The notes beneath the pieces are model-generated. The model was given only the letters and a program-made list of their open reading frames with translations. It searched no databases and was not told the origin of the DNA. 64,000 bases of DNA from Luscinia megarhynchos (taxonomy: Eukaryota; Chordata; Aves; Passeriformes; Turdidae). The translations under genes were made by a program, and so were the position numbers. Shown piece by piece: positions 26,833 to 39,166 of this stretch (positions are counted from its first letter, which is position 1; every line of letters begins with the position of its first letter). Location: positions 42,512,770-42,576,769 of the forward strand of contig CM067568.1 in assembly GCA_034336665.1 (NCBI GenBank). Reading direction: 5' to 3'.

Positions 26833-28403
26833 AAATAATAAAGTGGAGACCCTTTTATAGACTTAACAAAACTAGTGATGTTAATTTTCTGTCAGATTTC
26901 TGGAGAAAATACTTTTGCAGTTATTTGCCTGTTATTATATCACTGTAACACCCTATGTGTGCTCCATTCAGCAGTTAAAATTGTGTAATCTTTATTTTTC
27001 AGACAATACATATATAAAATAATGACAGACACTGTAAAAAAGAACTTAGGTAGATAAACAGACACATGACAGAGTTTAAAAAGCAGAGTCACAGCAGTGC
27101 AGTATGATGCTATTGCTGAGAATGGTTCCTGAGCATTATAACATAAAGGAGGATAGAGGTGGAGAGAGGGTTTAAAAGTGTCATATTGATTCCCACCACC
27201 TTTGACATTATATTTTTAAATGCTGAAAAGTTTCTGAAACAAAGCACAAGGTAGGTTTTCATTAAAGCAGGTAGTGACAAAATTTGCCTTCATGTCACAA
27301 ATCAGAATAATTTTTAGTATAAAAATTACTGTCTTCCACAGAGTTTATGCCAGATGTGAGATTGGTCATGGATGTTCAAAGCCATGGCAATACAAGATGA
27401 AAAACTCTTTCTAAGAGATAACAATTTTATTTGCATGCAGAAGGATGGGTAACAGACATCTGGACTAGCAGAATGAGCAACAGCAGTGGCAGCATGAGCA
27501 GCAAATTTTGTTATTATTAGCAATTCAAATGCAGGTATCAGATTGGTTTTGTGTTTGAATCATTCATCAGGGTTTGCTCCAAGGCTGACACTTGCTTTCT
27601 GGAATTTCCGTAAAATTTCATTCAAAACACTTATTTTCTCCAAAGAATGAAATAGAAGGGGAAAGAACAGAGAAGAACACATCAAAAGAGGTATTCTAAG
27701 AGTATTAAGATTTTTTCGATTTTTGAGACATAATTGAAGAATCATTTTCAATCTAAAAATTCAGTGCAGACCCAATTCTATAGAAAAATCTGGAACTGGT
27801 TTCCCTTGGATAGTTCTCTGACTTCTATACATATGTGAAACTTTTTGTGATTTGCATGCTTGGAAGAATCACCAGCTTTTCATCTTTGTTATTAACACTC
27901 CAGCAACTGTCTTGTTAAAAACCCTTATTCTGTTATTACAATGTGTAGACTTCCTGAAAATGGCTCTTTCTGCTTATGTAATCATCTTTCAATACTGCCT
28001 CCTACTAAGGCAGTCAATTACTAGCCATTCTGCCCTGTCAGAGCAATGAAGCATTTATGTACTTGAGATATTCATGTCTGGAGCTTTAGTTTTAAATCTA
28101 AGAGCTCCCATCACCTTCTGAAATTCTTTGCTTTATCAAGTGATTTTGTTATATAAAGCCATTACTGAAGGAAAGACTGTTTCATTATTCATCACTTGCT
28201 ATCACCAGAAGTCTTGAAAGTATAATAGAAAACAGTCTCTGTTTCAGCATTCATCAAGGTAGATAAACCATTATCTCACTACATTAGGAGAGACACAGAC
28301 AGAGTACATCACATTTTTAGCATCCCTGAATGCTTGAATAGTGTCATGAAAATCTAGGGCCAGATATGGAGAGGTAACCAGATACATTTTATTTCTGGAG
28401 ACA

Positions 28404-28890
28404 TGTTATGGTGGGTAGTCAAAATAACTAGGGACATGGAAAATATTGGTACCACACTTCCAAAGCATCAGTCACTAAAACTTAGAGAGCACAAAAAAAT
28501 AGTCCTTTGGCGGTGTGAATCAGTTTGGGGACTTGCATCACTCAGCTGGAAGGGGAGAGAAAATTTTATGAAAGTCTCTTGGATTGAGATAGTGACAGGG
28601 AAAGAGCACTCAGCATCAGGGGCAAAACACACTTGACTTGGAGAAATTAATTTAATTTATTACCAATCAAATCAGTGTAGGATAGTGAGAAATAAAAGTA
28701 CATCTTGAAATACCTTCTCTTCCGCCCATTCCTTCTTCCCAGACTCAGTTTTATATGAGGTTTTCTCTATCTTCTCCTCCCAGCTAGTGCAGGGGGATGG
28801 GGAATGGAGGTTGAAGCCAGTTCATCACACATTGTCCCTGCCTTTCCTTCCCCTTCAAATGGTATTATGACATCCGTGGGAAAACAGAGG
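28404..28890 (-). mobile_element. Avian endogenous-retrovirus LTR, decayed copy (family A)
   Basis: On the plus strand this is the antisense of an LTR I recognise from bird genomes. Landmarks in order are TGTTATGGTGGGTAG (28404, matching the antisense 3' terminus), CTCAGCTGGAAGGGGAGAG (28542), ATTGAGATAGTGACAGG (28584), AATTAATTTAATTTATTACC (28645), AGAAATAAAAGTACATCTTG (28690) and GCAGGGGGATGGGGAATGG (about 28790). On the minus strand an intact AATAAA signal is at 28656-28661. The same blocks occur, in plus orientation, in the copy at 46241-46990, which supports the call from within the window. No gag, pol or env sequence adjoins it, so it is a solo or partial LTR. The outer (28890) boundary is approximate. 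Class assignment, probably ERVL-like, is from memory and uncertain. Confidence 0.85.
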
Positions 28891-31605
28891 TTATTACCAT
28901 AAAATTAAATAAATATGAAAGAAAAAAAGTTAATTTGTCCTCATTTTAAGGTTCTCAACTCTTTTGAGTTTTTTTTTTTAATGTTAAAAACAAATGCCAT
29001 GATGTTATTAGAGGTCTAAATAATAAATTTATGTTTGGTTCACATTCATGGTTTTAATGATTTTAAGATTTTTACTGTACTGAAGAATGAAGAATTGAAC
29101 GTGCAGAAGCAAAAAAAAAACAAGAAAAAAAACCAAGAAGAACTTTCATCCTAGGGAAAAAAAAAATCTATGGTTATTTTAAAATTTTCAGGCAATATGA
29201 AGCATCTCTTGTGGAGGCTTTGACCTTAACACAGAAATGAAAGAGTATCTAAGTTGTTTACATATTGACAGTTATATCTGTTCCCCATCTAAGCAAAAAT
29301 ATTCTTGAATTAATTCAGCTTCCTGCATCTCAGAGAGTTTTGCTTTGTACTCCACCTCCAGATACCAGTACTTATTACAAGCTTTCCACAAGTCAGTTCC
29401 TTCATGCAGAACATAGCATTACAACAAACAACAAATATTTGCCTTCTAGTCACTGTGTATTTACTGTGTGTGGGCTTTGCAATACACTTCCACTGTGACA
29501 TATTTTACCAAATTGTTGAATCCCATTTGTCTTCAGAAAAAGCTTGAATAACTCACACAGTGTGATCCTCTTGCTGCTGTAATGGATTAATACGTGGCAC
29601 CATGGGGAAAATATCCAGGCATATTTTACACAGCTGTGTTTTGGTTGAGATTTCAAAATAAAATAAAAAAAACCACCAAAACTTCAAGAAATTGTTTATA
29701 GCAATCTTGTCTTTGGAATTATATTTTCAGTCAAGAAAAAAATTAATTTGGGTCTCGACCACACTGCCTACCTCTAGTCTACCTCAAGAAATATCTGCAT
29801 AAATGTGAATGAAAGTGTCTGCCCCAAAGAGGGTAAGAAAACTGAAATAATATTGGGGAATTGCAGCTCAGGAATAAGGTAAATTGGCAGCTAATAAATG
29901 GATTTGTATTGCTACATAGCTTGGCATATAGTCAAAAAACGACTATGGTCACTTTTTTCTGTAGTGCATCATGTAGTGCAATAAATTGAGGATGAAGATA
30001 AGCAGAAATCTACCTGGTATTTGTAGCTCTTCACTTGCTTATTCAGCATATCAACTGCTGTTGCCATTTGTTTATTGATTTTCATTTTTATTTTATTTTT
30101 AAATAAAAGAAATCAAAGTGTTCTTTTGATTTATCTTCCTTCCAACAGCAGCTTTAGCTTCATTTCTAAGCTTCTGACACTCATTTTTCTTAAGCTGCAG
30201 TTTTCTATTTGTACTCTATATGCTGTGTACAATAAATACCTGTATGGAATGGGCTCTGGGAATTTTGCCATAACCAAGTAAGTAAGGACAGAACTGCTAT
30301 CTCATCCTTCCAGTCACCATACTCAATTTCTTCTTTGAAATGTGTTACAAATACCTCATACTGCATTAAAAAAATCAATTCTAGCAAGTGGAGTAGGTTG
30401 ATTTAAAGTGTCCAAACAGAAAAGTTAAAAATAAGGGAACAAAACCACTGTATTTTCTCTAAGCATGAGATTTCAAACAGCCTCTTTCATGGCATTCCAC
30501 AATATTGCTGCTGGACATTTACTAATTAGATTAATCACCGTGTCATTTTTCCCATCCCCTGTCAGATGTCACAAACTCACCTCCCAAAAATTTTTTTTAC
30601 AAAAAAGCTCAAGTTAAAAGCAGAAGGATCAAAATTATTGATTAACTAAACCAGTGACTGTGGAATTCTCATCGTAGGATTCAGTATGATGGGGGAAAAT
30701 TGATGTCAATAAGGGCTTTTAGCAAGAACAAAGAGATGTCAGTGTCACTACACTACAATTAGAAAAAAAACACGTTTTAAAATTCCAGAATCCACATAGC
30801 TTTTGTGGCAGGAAGTTCAGCCCAGCCTGAAAATTTTGTGTTTGTTAAACCTTTTTTTTTAACAGATTTCCACTTTGTGTTTAGCAGCAGTCAGAGTCAG
30901 GTTAAAGCTCCCTCTGCTACCCTGACAGGGTTGCAGCTGTGACTTTGCAGTGTGCAGCTCTGGGATGCCCTGTGAGACAGAAAATCACTCCAGGGACCTC
31001 CCTGCTGTACCTGGGCTTACATTACTAGTCCCATGCCAGGAAAAGGGAGCACAGGCACAAATGTTTAGTCAGAATGGAATTATATTTGCCATGTGGCTTT
31101 TATTTCAGAGACGGTGTCAATAAACAATGGAATGCTGAATTCACTATGCACACACTTTATCTTTGCCATAATGCATCTTATATTTAAAAAAAAATAAAAA
31201 AGGTAAAACACCCTTACCAATTTATCCCACAAGAATGGTACCAGTCTTTGGTAACAATAATGAAGTTTTGCCACTGTTTCCGAAACAATGCCCCCAAATT
31301 TTTCATTTTGATAACTCTCAAAAAAAATATATTTAAGAATAAAACTTGGCTATTTTGAAGGTTGTCTCCTCAGTGCAGTTCTAAAAACTTACCCCTAATT
31401 ACAACACAATTTTGAGAGTGATGTCACCAAGTTATCAGAAAAAGACAGGAAACACAAAATGAAAATAATTTTTTCAACTCCTTTAAAATTCAGAAGCAGT
31501 AACAACTATGAGCTTCTGCATTGCAAGAATTGTGTTTGTTTGCTAACTAGGAGCACAGCAATCATGGTTATAGTCAGAGACCTTCAATAAAGGAGTTCTA
31601 TCTTG

Positions 31606-31620
31606 AAAAAAAAAAAAAAA
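31606..31620. repeat. 15-base poly(A) run
   Basis: An uninterrupted A run, followed by GAAGCAAG and more A-rich sequence. AATAAAGG lies twenty bases upstream, so it could be the tail of an old retrocopy, but no body is recognisable. Confidence 0.85.
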
Positions 31621-32516
31621 GAAGCAAGATAAAAAAAGAGAAATATTACTCAGTTGGAATCTGCCAAGATTTTAACAGTTGGGTGAATTCCCCACCCCTT
31701 TCAATATCATCCATGGGATAGGAAAATTGCACATTTTCTGTGTCCTTCAGTCTGACAAGCACAAAAAGTATTGCTTTTAAATGACTGCTTGGACAATTTG
31801 CATGATGGAGATTGTAACTGCCTCTGAAATACAGCAAAGTACTTAGAAAATTGCTTTAGGAGTAGGCACGAGAGAAAACAGAAGGTTTTAAAAAAGAGAG
31901 AACATAATATGTTTCAAGCTCTTTTTTCATTTTTTCTCCTCTCAATAATTTGTTCTTTCTGTATCAAAGACATAACATTTCTGACTCACAATATTGCACA
32001 AATATAGCCAAACAAATAAGTATTTTACACAGTCTTGCAAAAACTGCCTTCAACAAACAATAGTAATCTAAAGGGCAGGAGGAAATCTGCGACATTTTCC
32101 TAAGGTAAATACTACTTAATTGAAAACATTTTCACCTTAGAAACTATAAAGACTGTCACTCCCATCTCCTGCTATCCCTTTTTGATTACAGTAAGAAGTA
32201 GTTCAGGTCAGATTCAGCTGATTTGACTTAACCAGTTGGAATGAAGCCAAATGTTACTAAATGACTAGGGAATAATAATAAAAGTATGCAGGACATGCTT
32301 TTTAGGCAGAAGAGACACAGCCACTGCAGTGTTTACTGGTAGTAATTTCTGAACAATTTCAAAGTGATGCTGACGCTGGGATGCCACAGAGGTGTCAGAA
32401 ACAGGAACAGCGCCAGTTTGAAATCTGCCTTGTGTGCTGCTAGGCACTAGGGATGTCCTTAGGCAAAGCAAGAAGTTTCCTGGGGCAACAGCATGATGAG
32501 ATTTTGATGGCAAAAG

Positions 32517-32545
32517 CTGCAGAAGTGGCAGCGCAGCTTCTGCAG
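32517..32545. repeat. Perfect 9-bp inverted repeat in a GC-rich patch
   Basis: CTGCAGAAG (32517-32525) and CTTCTGCAG (32537-32545) pair exactly around an 11-base loop. It lies within the GC-richer block at 32260-32740. Such pairing may be chance. Confidence 0.75.
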
Positions 32546-35136
32546 ACAGCAGCCTCCCAAGAATTGCAATGTTCTGCCTCAGCAATCCCTTGGCTACGGC
32601 CCCTGGTTTTGCACATCCAACCTTATCCTTTTATCACCCCTAAAGCACTCTTGCTGAGGAAAAAATATCCATTTAAATATGAGTTTATCCTAGCAGAGGG
32701 ATTACAGTATGGTCCTGTACCCTCCTATCTACCTCCCTAAAACCAGAGATGCTGTTATTTCTCAGCAAAGCACAAAATCTGAGGACACAGGCACGTGTTA
32801 ATTTCAGGTGTGGTTGTGCTTTGTCTCAGAACACTGATCTTTTTTTTTGAAGAAAATTCTCCCTAAAGCACCTTTTGCAATTTGGAAAAAAAAACCAGTA
32901 TGAAGAGAGAAAATATGTTGAGCACAGGGTAAGAACTTTGATCTTGAGAAACTGGAGGCATGAAATATTAGTGTACGTCACCAAAGATAATGTCCAGTGC
33001 TATCACTATGTCAGCATATTATTATTGCAATCTCTCCTCACAGGCTAAAAACCAGGCAAAACTTCTTTTTCTGCATCTGCTAAAAAAAAGGGGGAAAGTC
33101 TTCTCTATATTAAGGAAGAAGATACATACAAATTCTGGACAATTTCTACCTAAATGGATCTGTTTCTTTAATATGATGTATTTCTCAGTGTTTGATTTAT
33201 TCTGAAACAGAATATTAATACACTGTTTTAATTGACCAACCATTGCTTATGGTGGCTGGTTTCAAAGCTGACATTTCTGCTTTATAAAACACTTATATTG
33301 TAGAAAATGGTTATCTCTCAGAAAATCAGGCATAAAAATGAAAATGGAGCAACTAAAAGGCAATGTTGGTGATTTTTTTTTCACAAATTCATTTGCTGTG
33401 AATTCTGTATTATTTCCTGATGAGAATAATTATTGATCCTGGACTGGATATTTATACTGTCAAACACATGAACCTAGGGAGCATCTTCAGAATGGTTTGT
33501 TAGGGGTGAAGGCCTGTTACCAAGGAAGCATTTAGGCAGGTGAGAATTAGGTCCCTAATTCTTGAGTGTCCTGAGCTGAGTTATTTTGTCACCATACACC
33601 TCACAGGCATCAGCTTCTGCATTTCTAACCTATGCTGGTGCTCAATATTGTTGTTACTGGCTTTGACATTGAATACACTCTTGGTCAAAGCACTTGCCCA
33701 GGACAGGGAAGACCTGTGCATCCATTGGGAAGTAAATAACTTCCACAGTAAGGCTGATTCTTGCAAAAAGAAGAAAGACTCCTGAAAAGAAAGCTGCAAA
33801 CAAGGGATCTCATCTTGTAGCCAATTGTCCAACAGAACTAGTCGTGGTCTCTCTTGAGTTCCTCAATCTTGATTTGTTGCCTTTCATCTTCAGTGAGAGC
33901 AGTAGATGAACATTCCTCTCTCGCTCCCAGAACAAATCATATTCAGTGGAAAAGTAATCTCCTGAGAGGATATCTGGGAGTGCAAGCCCAGCCAAGCCAA
34001 CCATGAGCTTCCCTCTTTCTGTGTGGGTAAGTTAGTTGGGCTGTCACGTGAAAGTGACCTTATTCACACTAGTGACAGGGTTTGGACACTGAAAGGATGC
34101 CTTCAAGCTGTAGGTCCAGGCTCAGACAGAAGCTCTCCTCCTGTAACCTGAACCTGAATGCATCAGGACCAGACAGATTTCAAGTACAGCCCAGTGCTTG
34201 CTGTAACATGTAAGCAGTTTCACTCTCAGAGGTGCCACTCTTTTGGGCTTCAGCCAGAAGTCCTTCACCTCTGCCAATGTGCTCGCAGCAGCTTTCTCAA
34301 ATATAGGGCTGGGCTGTGTTCAAGGGGATGGAAAGTTTGTGTTCCTGTGAAGAGCTTTTAGGTACCTGAGTCCTTAACTGGATAGTGCAAAAAGTACTAT
34401 TTGGCATGGTTAGGGATTATTAGGTCCAGGTTCTTTCTTAATATTTTTATTGAAAAAAGAGAATATCATCTCAATTTAGAAAAATAGACAAGAATGCCTC
34501 CAAACATACCCAAATCTCCCACTGAAGACATTGTTCCACAGTTGTTGTCTTGCAAGTGATTCCAGTAATACTCTACTTCCTTTTTAATCCTATCTGCTGG
34601 TAGGTTGCCATAACTCAAGCATTGAATTATTTAATGCTATGAAAATGATAAAGATTTGTAGTTCCAAGCTACTCCAAATAGATGGCAGTAGGAATTTGTG
34701 GATACTTGATTTTTGGCACTTAGACTTTCATCATTAATTTTGATGTTTTGTCAAAATTTTTCTAATAGGTGTACAAATATGTGCATTTTCAAGTAAATGA
34801 AAAGGTAGTTATTTTTTTCTGATTTTAACAACAAAATTGGGATGAATAAAAACCCTACCAAAATTTTGAAGCACTTTAAAGAAAGAATAACCAGTTTCTT
34901 GCCAGCAAAGAATGCAGAAGTATATCTGAGCTTTGTCTGGTCTCACATTTTAGACATTTTATTTCTTAAGCAAGTATCTGCAGGAGCTATATAATGCACT
35001 GAGTTTTACATAGGCCAATATCAAAGAATATTATTTGCTAGTAACTACTGATCTAGAATATTAAAATTCATGTTTGCATAGAGTTCATATTCCATTTTAC
35101 AACAGAAAAATGTATACAAGAGTGAATCTATATAAA

Positions 35137-35157
35137 ATATATATATATATATATATA
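35137..35157. repeat. (AT)n dinucleotide repeat
   Basis: About ten uninterrupted AT units lie inside a wider TATA-rich stretch (35128-35160). It is a simple microsatellite. Confidence 0.95.
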
Positions 35158-35584
35158 AAGCTTTTTTTAAATTATATTTAAAAAGTGTTTGTAAATCTAG
35201 GTGTCAGCCTTTAAAGAACTGAACCATTTCCTGCCCAATGTTACTTATATAGAATGAGCTGTGGGCCTCTATGTTTTCCAGATTTGGTTTTATGTGACAA
35301 TAATGCTGCTCCCCATTGTCTTTCTGTTTACAAAGGAACAAGCACTCTTTTCCCATGAAGGGGTGTGTTTCTGGTGACTAGAGGACACACTTGCCCTCTA
35401 ATTAGGTGCAGATTTGTATTTGTGTTCTCTCTTTCCACAACCGTGGTTATTTTGACTAGAAATTATTGCTGTGTAAAGTGTCAGGATCTATAAAATCAGC
35501 ACCTTGTGAGACTTTTGTGAATCTGTGAGTTATATTTCTATTAGACAATTACTATTTACAGTAAATGTTAATATTTCCCGTGTC

Positions 35585-35603
35585 AAAAAAAAAAAAAAAA
35601 AAA
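35585..35603. repeat. 19-base poly(A) run
   Basis: An uninterrupted A run after CCGTGTC. No retrocopy body is recognised upstream. Confidence 0.9.
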
Positions 35604-38600
35604 GTCTTAACATGGTCAACAGCAATCTTTACAATTCAATATTTCCTAAGTCTGATTTTCACATAGCATGCAAATTTGAAAAACGATTTGTGGATAGGTG
35701 TAGTTGAAATTAGTTTAATAGCAGTTTTAATCTGCACATGTGTGCAGCAATTGGGGTCTTAGGTTAGCTCTTTGGAGTACAACAGGAAGTTTAGATGGAG
35801 CTACTTTCTAACATTAACAATGTGAAAAATTACCTTGTGTTCATAAATCTTTCAGTATTTTTTTGCTGTGAAGTTCCAGGAGTTTTCAATTCCATCAATA
35901 CTTTTATATGTGACAGCTGGTGTTTGAGTGTACAATTAGGAAGTGCTGTGCTGGAAAGTTGGCAAATTGTGGACAAGTGGAGAGAAATTAACTTTTAAGA
36001 TTTTGTTGCCAGGTTTTTATATTGATTGCAGATTTTATGTATAGAATATGGAAGCAGACAATACAATTCAAGCCATTTAAAGATATTGAAAATTAAACAA
36101 CCTCAGCTTGAAGCATGTTTTCCAGCATTTTTTAAGCTTGAAATTCAAAGGCCCATTTCTGTTAAAATATACAATGTACAAATTTAAGTTACTAATGAAA
36201 CTCAGGGTGCAACACTGTGAGATTCAGCCCTCTCTGTAATGACCAACTTCTATAGCCAAACCAGAGAAAGTAGCTCACTACTGTCCTATTAGGTGTGTTC
36301 CACTGTGCCAGCATGAAGAACCTGAAATACTTTAATGTAAAAAACTTTATCAGAGTGGTGTTTACTTGTGATTTTTATCTTTGAGTAATCATAATGTGAT
36401 TTTGTATTATTAATATAATATTTAATCATAGATATTATAAAACCTTGAAGTAGGTATTTGAAAATCAGATCATTTAAAGACCACAACTTTTATAATGTTT
36501 CCAGTTCTTTTGCTTTGTGAAACAATGAAAGATAGAAAATTATTTAATAATTAAGGTACATCTTATTGGATATAAATGTAACCACTTTGTAGTTATCAGA
36601 ATCTTTGCACTGATGATTCCCCAGGAGAGGAACACATCTCCATGTAGGAATATAGCTTGTATTTTCTGTTTTCAATGAGACTAAGAAAGTATACTTTTTG
36701 ATTCTTACCAAAAGATTCTTACCAGTATTTTCACAAATTTTAATCATACTTGGGAGAGGGAAGGGAAACTTGTTCAACCACCTTCCTGCCATATTTACAT
36801 TCCTCTGGAAGACAAGAACTGCTTCAGGAAAACTCTGCTGTATTTTATTCTTTATCCTCCATTACTTATTCCCCCTCAGTTCCTCCTCCTGAAAGGTGGG
36901 AGGATCTTGCAACTTCAGTCCCCAGGCATCAAGAAAATGCTGAAGCATGCCAGAAGAATCAGGGGGACAGAATATAAAGGTAAAATTAAACGAGGGGGAG
37001 GATCTGTTTTGCCACTTTCATGTGAGAGTTGGGACAGAACTGATGCAGCATCTGACAGTATATGATTTATTTGAAATTTGGGTGGGTAGAAGTACTCTCT
37101 GAGCAAGAAATGAGTATTTGCATGAGTAAGGCCTATGAAAGAGACAGAGTTATCTTAATTTAAAAATCTGGGACATCAACAGCAACATCAGTTTTCCAGA
37201 GCAGCACATTGAGTATAACTCAGGAATATACAAAACCCCAAAAATAGAGTCCCTGTAGGGGAAAAAAATTCCAAACAAAAAAATCCAGCAACCAAATGGT
37301 TTTTCATTATTCAGGAGTCTTTACTTTTGAGGGGTATAACTACAGAAAATTTATATGCATCTTCATTGACCCCAGCATTTCTGGAAACAGTTATTTTAAT
37401 AAAGAAACAGGTTGATTCTACATATGAGAGCACTTTAACATGATAATCTGGCACATAGTCCTGAAATCAGTGATTATATAATGAAGTCTATACAACTTCT
37501 ATAAAACATATGGTGGGAAAAGTGGTAATTTACTTTTTTCACGCATATTTTTAGTTGTTGTGCTTCAAAATGTGAACTACAGTTTCAGGAAAGAGATGAA
37601 ATTAATGTAAAGCTATAGTACCAACCTCTGCAATCCATTCAGCTGCCTGATTGGTTTTCTTACACACAAATTCTCTTTGTGCATTCCTCCACAGAAGCAA
37701 TGAAGAGACTGATGACCTGTAAAATCTACTGCCCATTTTATATAAAGGAGGTAATAACAAAAGGAAAGGGCAGTAACAATAAAAAAGAACAACAGTTTCT
37801 AAAGCTTTAGTAATTTAAAGTTTTTCATCGCTCAATAATTCCCCTAAAGAATTGTAAGAAAATATTCTGAGATAAGAAAATCAGCATTATTAGACCAAAT
37901 GATTATTTTTAAAGCTTTTAAATCTGAAAATGTATATATATATTTTTAATAACAAGAGAGATTCTTACAGATAATATAATTTCTCTCCTAAATAAACCAA
38001 TCTATTTACCCAAGCAGATTTATAAGTCAGATCTCACACTGCCAGAAACTGATCATAAAAATAAAGAAATTATATTTTACCAGTCAGCAATGAAATGAAA
38101 AATGAATGATTCTATGGCATATATAAAGGATGAGTCACAGGATGAGTTGCACAGAGGAATTAAATCTTTGGGGAGAATAACATATATATCCCAATATCAT
38201 ATTATCTCATTACCATATATATTTACAATTGTGTCCATCTTGATTTTTCCATATACACTCATGTATTTTTCCCAATTTATTGTGCAAAAATAAGGAGTAA
38301 GGGAATGAACCATAAAATTATTAAAGAACCACTCTCATGCTTAATTCTGTTATTTATGTGTCTGTATCTTGAGCTTGTTTGTGATCTTACCAGAGGACAG
38401 CAATCTTGAACACCTTGCTGGCCTTCTCATGGTGCAGTCACCAAAAACTTTAAGCCTCTGTAGAATATGTCAACGAATGAGACATGTTTATGAAACCAGA
38501 AGATAAATGATCCATTGATATCCTGTTTTCTACAGACTGATAAAGCACATAGGCCACCTGAAGGGTCAGGGAGGAATGGTTATATAATGTATGCTGTGAA

Positions 38601-39116
38601 TGTGTCATTATCCAGAAAAACATTAAAAGAGCATTACAGCTGTTTCAGGAAATTCACAGTTCAGGGTGAAGTGTACCATATGTCCATCAATACCTAGGCA
38701 CGACAGGGTGCACTAACAAAACTATTTAGGTGGCTCCCCATTGTGCCAAGGCTTTTGAAGACATATGGTACTTTTCACCCTTGACTAACATTTCCTTTCA
38801 TTCACTGTTTTCTGTAGCCACCTTGAACATTCTTTGAGTGTCAGTTATATGTGTATGTATGAATGAACATGTGCATGAGAAAAAGAGGGAGAGGCAGTTA
38901 CTTAGAAGACTTCCTCAGAAGTCTTCCTTCTCTCTATTCTTAGAGATTGAAAGATTGTGTGCCAAATCTGACAATTCTCATTGCTTCATAGACTGGGAAC
39001 AAGTGAATTTCTGACACTGTACACAAGATAGAAACAAAAAAGGGTCTTAGCCTTAAACCCAAAAAAGAAAATAGAGTGATAAAATTCATGTTCATGACTG
39101 GAAGGAGAGATAATAG

Positions 39117-39166
39117 AAACTCCAACAATAATACCAGTACCAATACCAGTATTAGTAGTACTAGAA
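39117..39166. repeat. Degenerate trinucleotide tract
   Basis: Imperfect AAT, ACC and AGT triplets run in series (CAATAATACCAGTACCAATACC, in two parts, then AGTATTAGTAGTACT). It looks like a decayed triplet microsatellite, and further AGAAGA/AGTA words follow to about 39210. Confidence 0.6.

Larger units (their letters stand above)
23051..28403. other. Unique AT-rich DNA, no gene seen
   Basis: No gene or RNA gene recognised. It contains two short tandem duplications (24184-24207 and 26794-26832). The remaining sequence is AT-rich with no open frame that looks coding. Confidence 0.55.
28891..35136. other. Unique AT-rich DNA with a few GC-richer patches
   Basis: No recognised gene. Patches at about 30865-31050, 32260-32740, 33500-33800 and 34020-34340 are richer in G and C than the average. 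The first follows a strong acceptor-like T run with AACAG (ends 30864), but every frame after it soon closes. The second has open frames on both strands. I do not recognise any of them as a known transposon or exon. Confidence 0.45.

Noticed and set aside
28403..28636. 77-codon plus-strand frame
   Set aside because: It lies antisense to the family A LTR.
30840..31050. Exon after a strong acceptor-like junction at 30864
   Set aside because: All three frames close within about 25 codons with no convincing donor beforehand.
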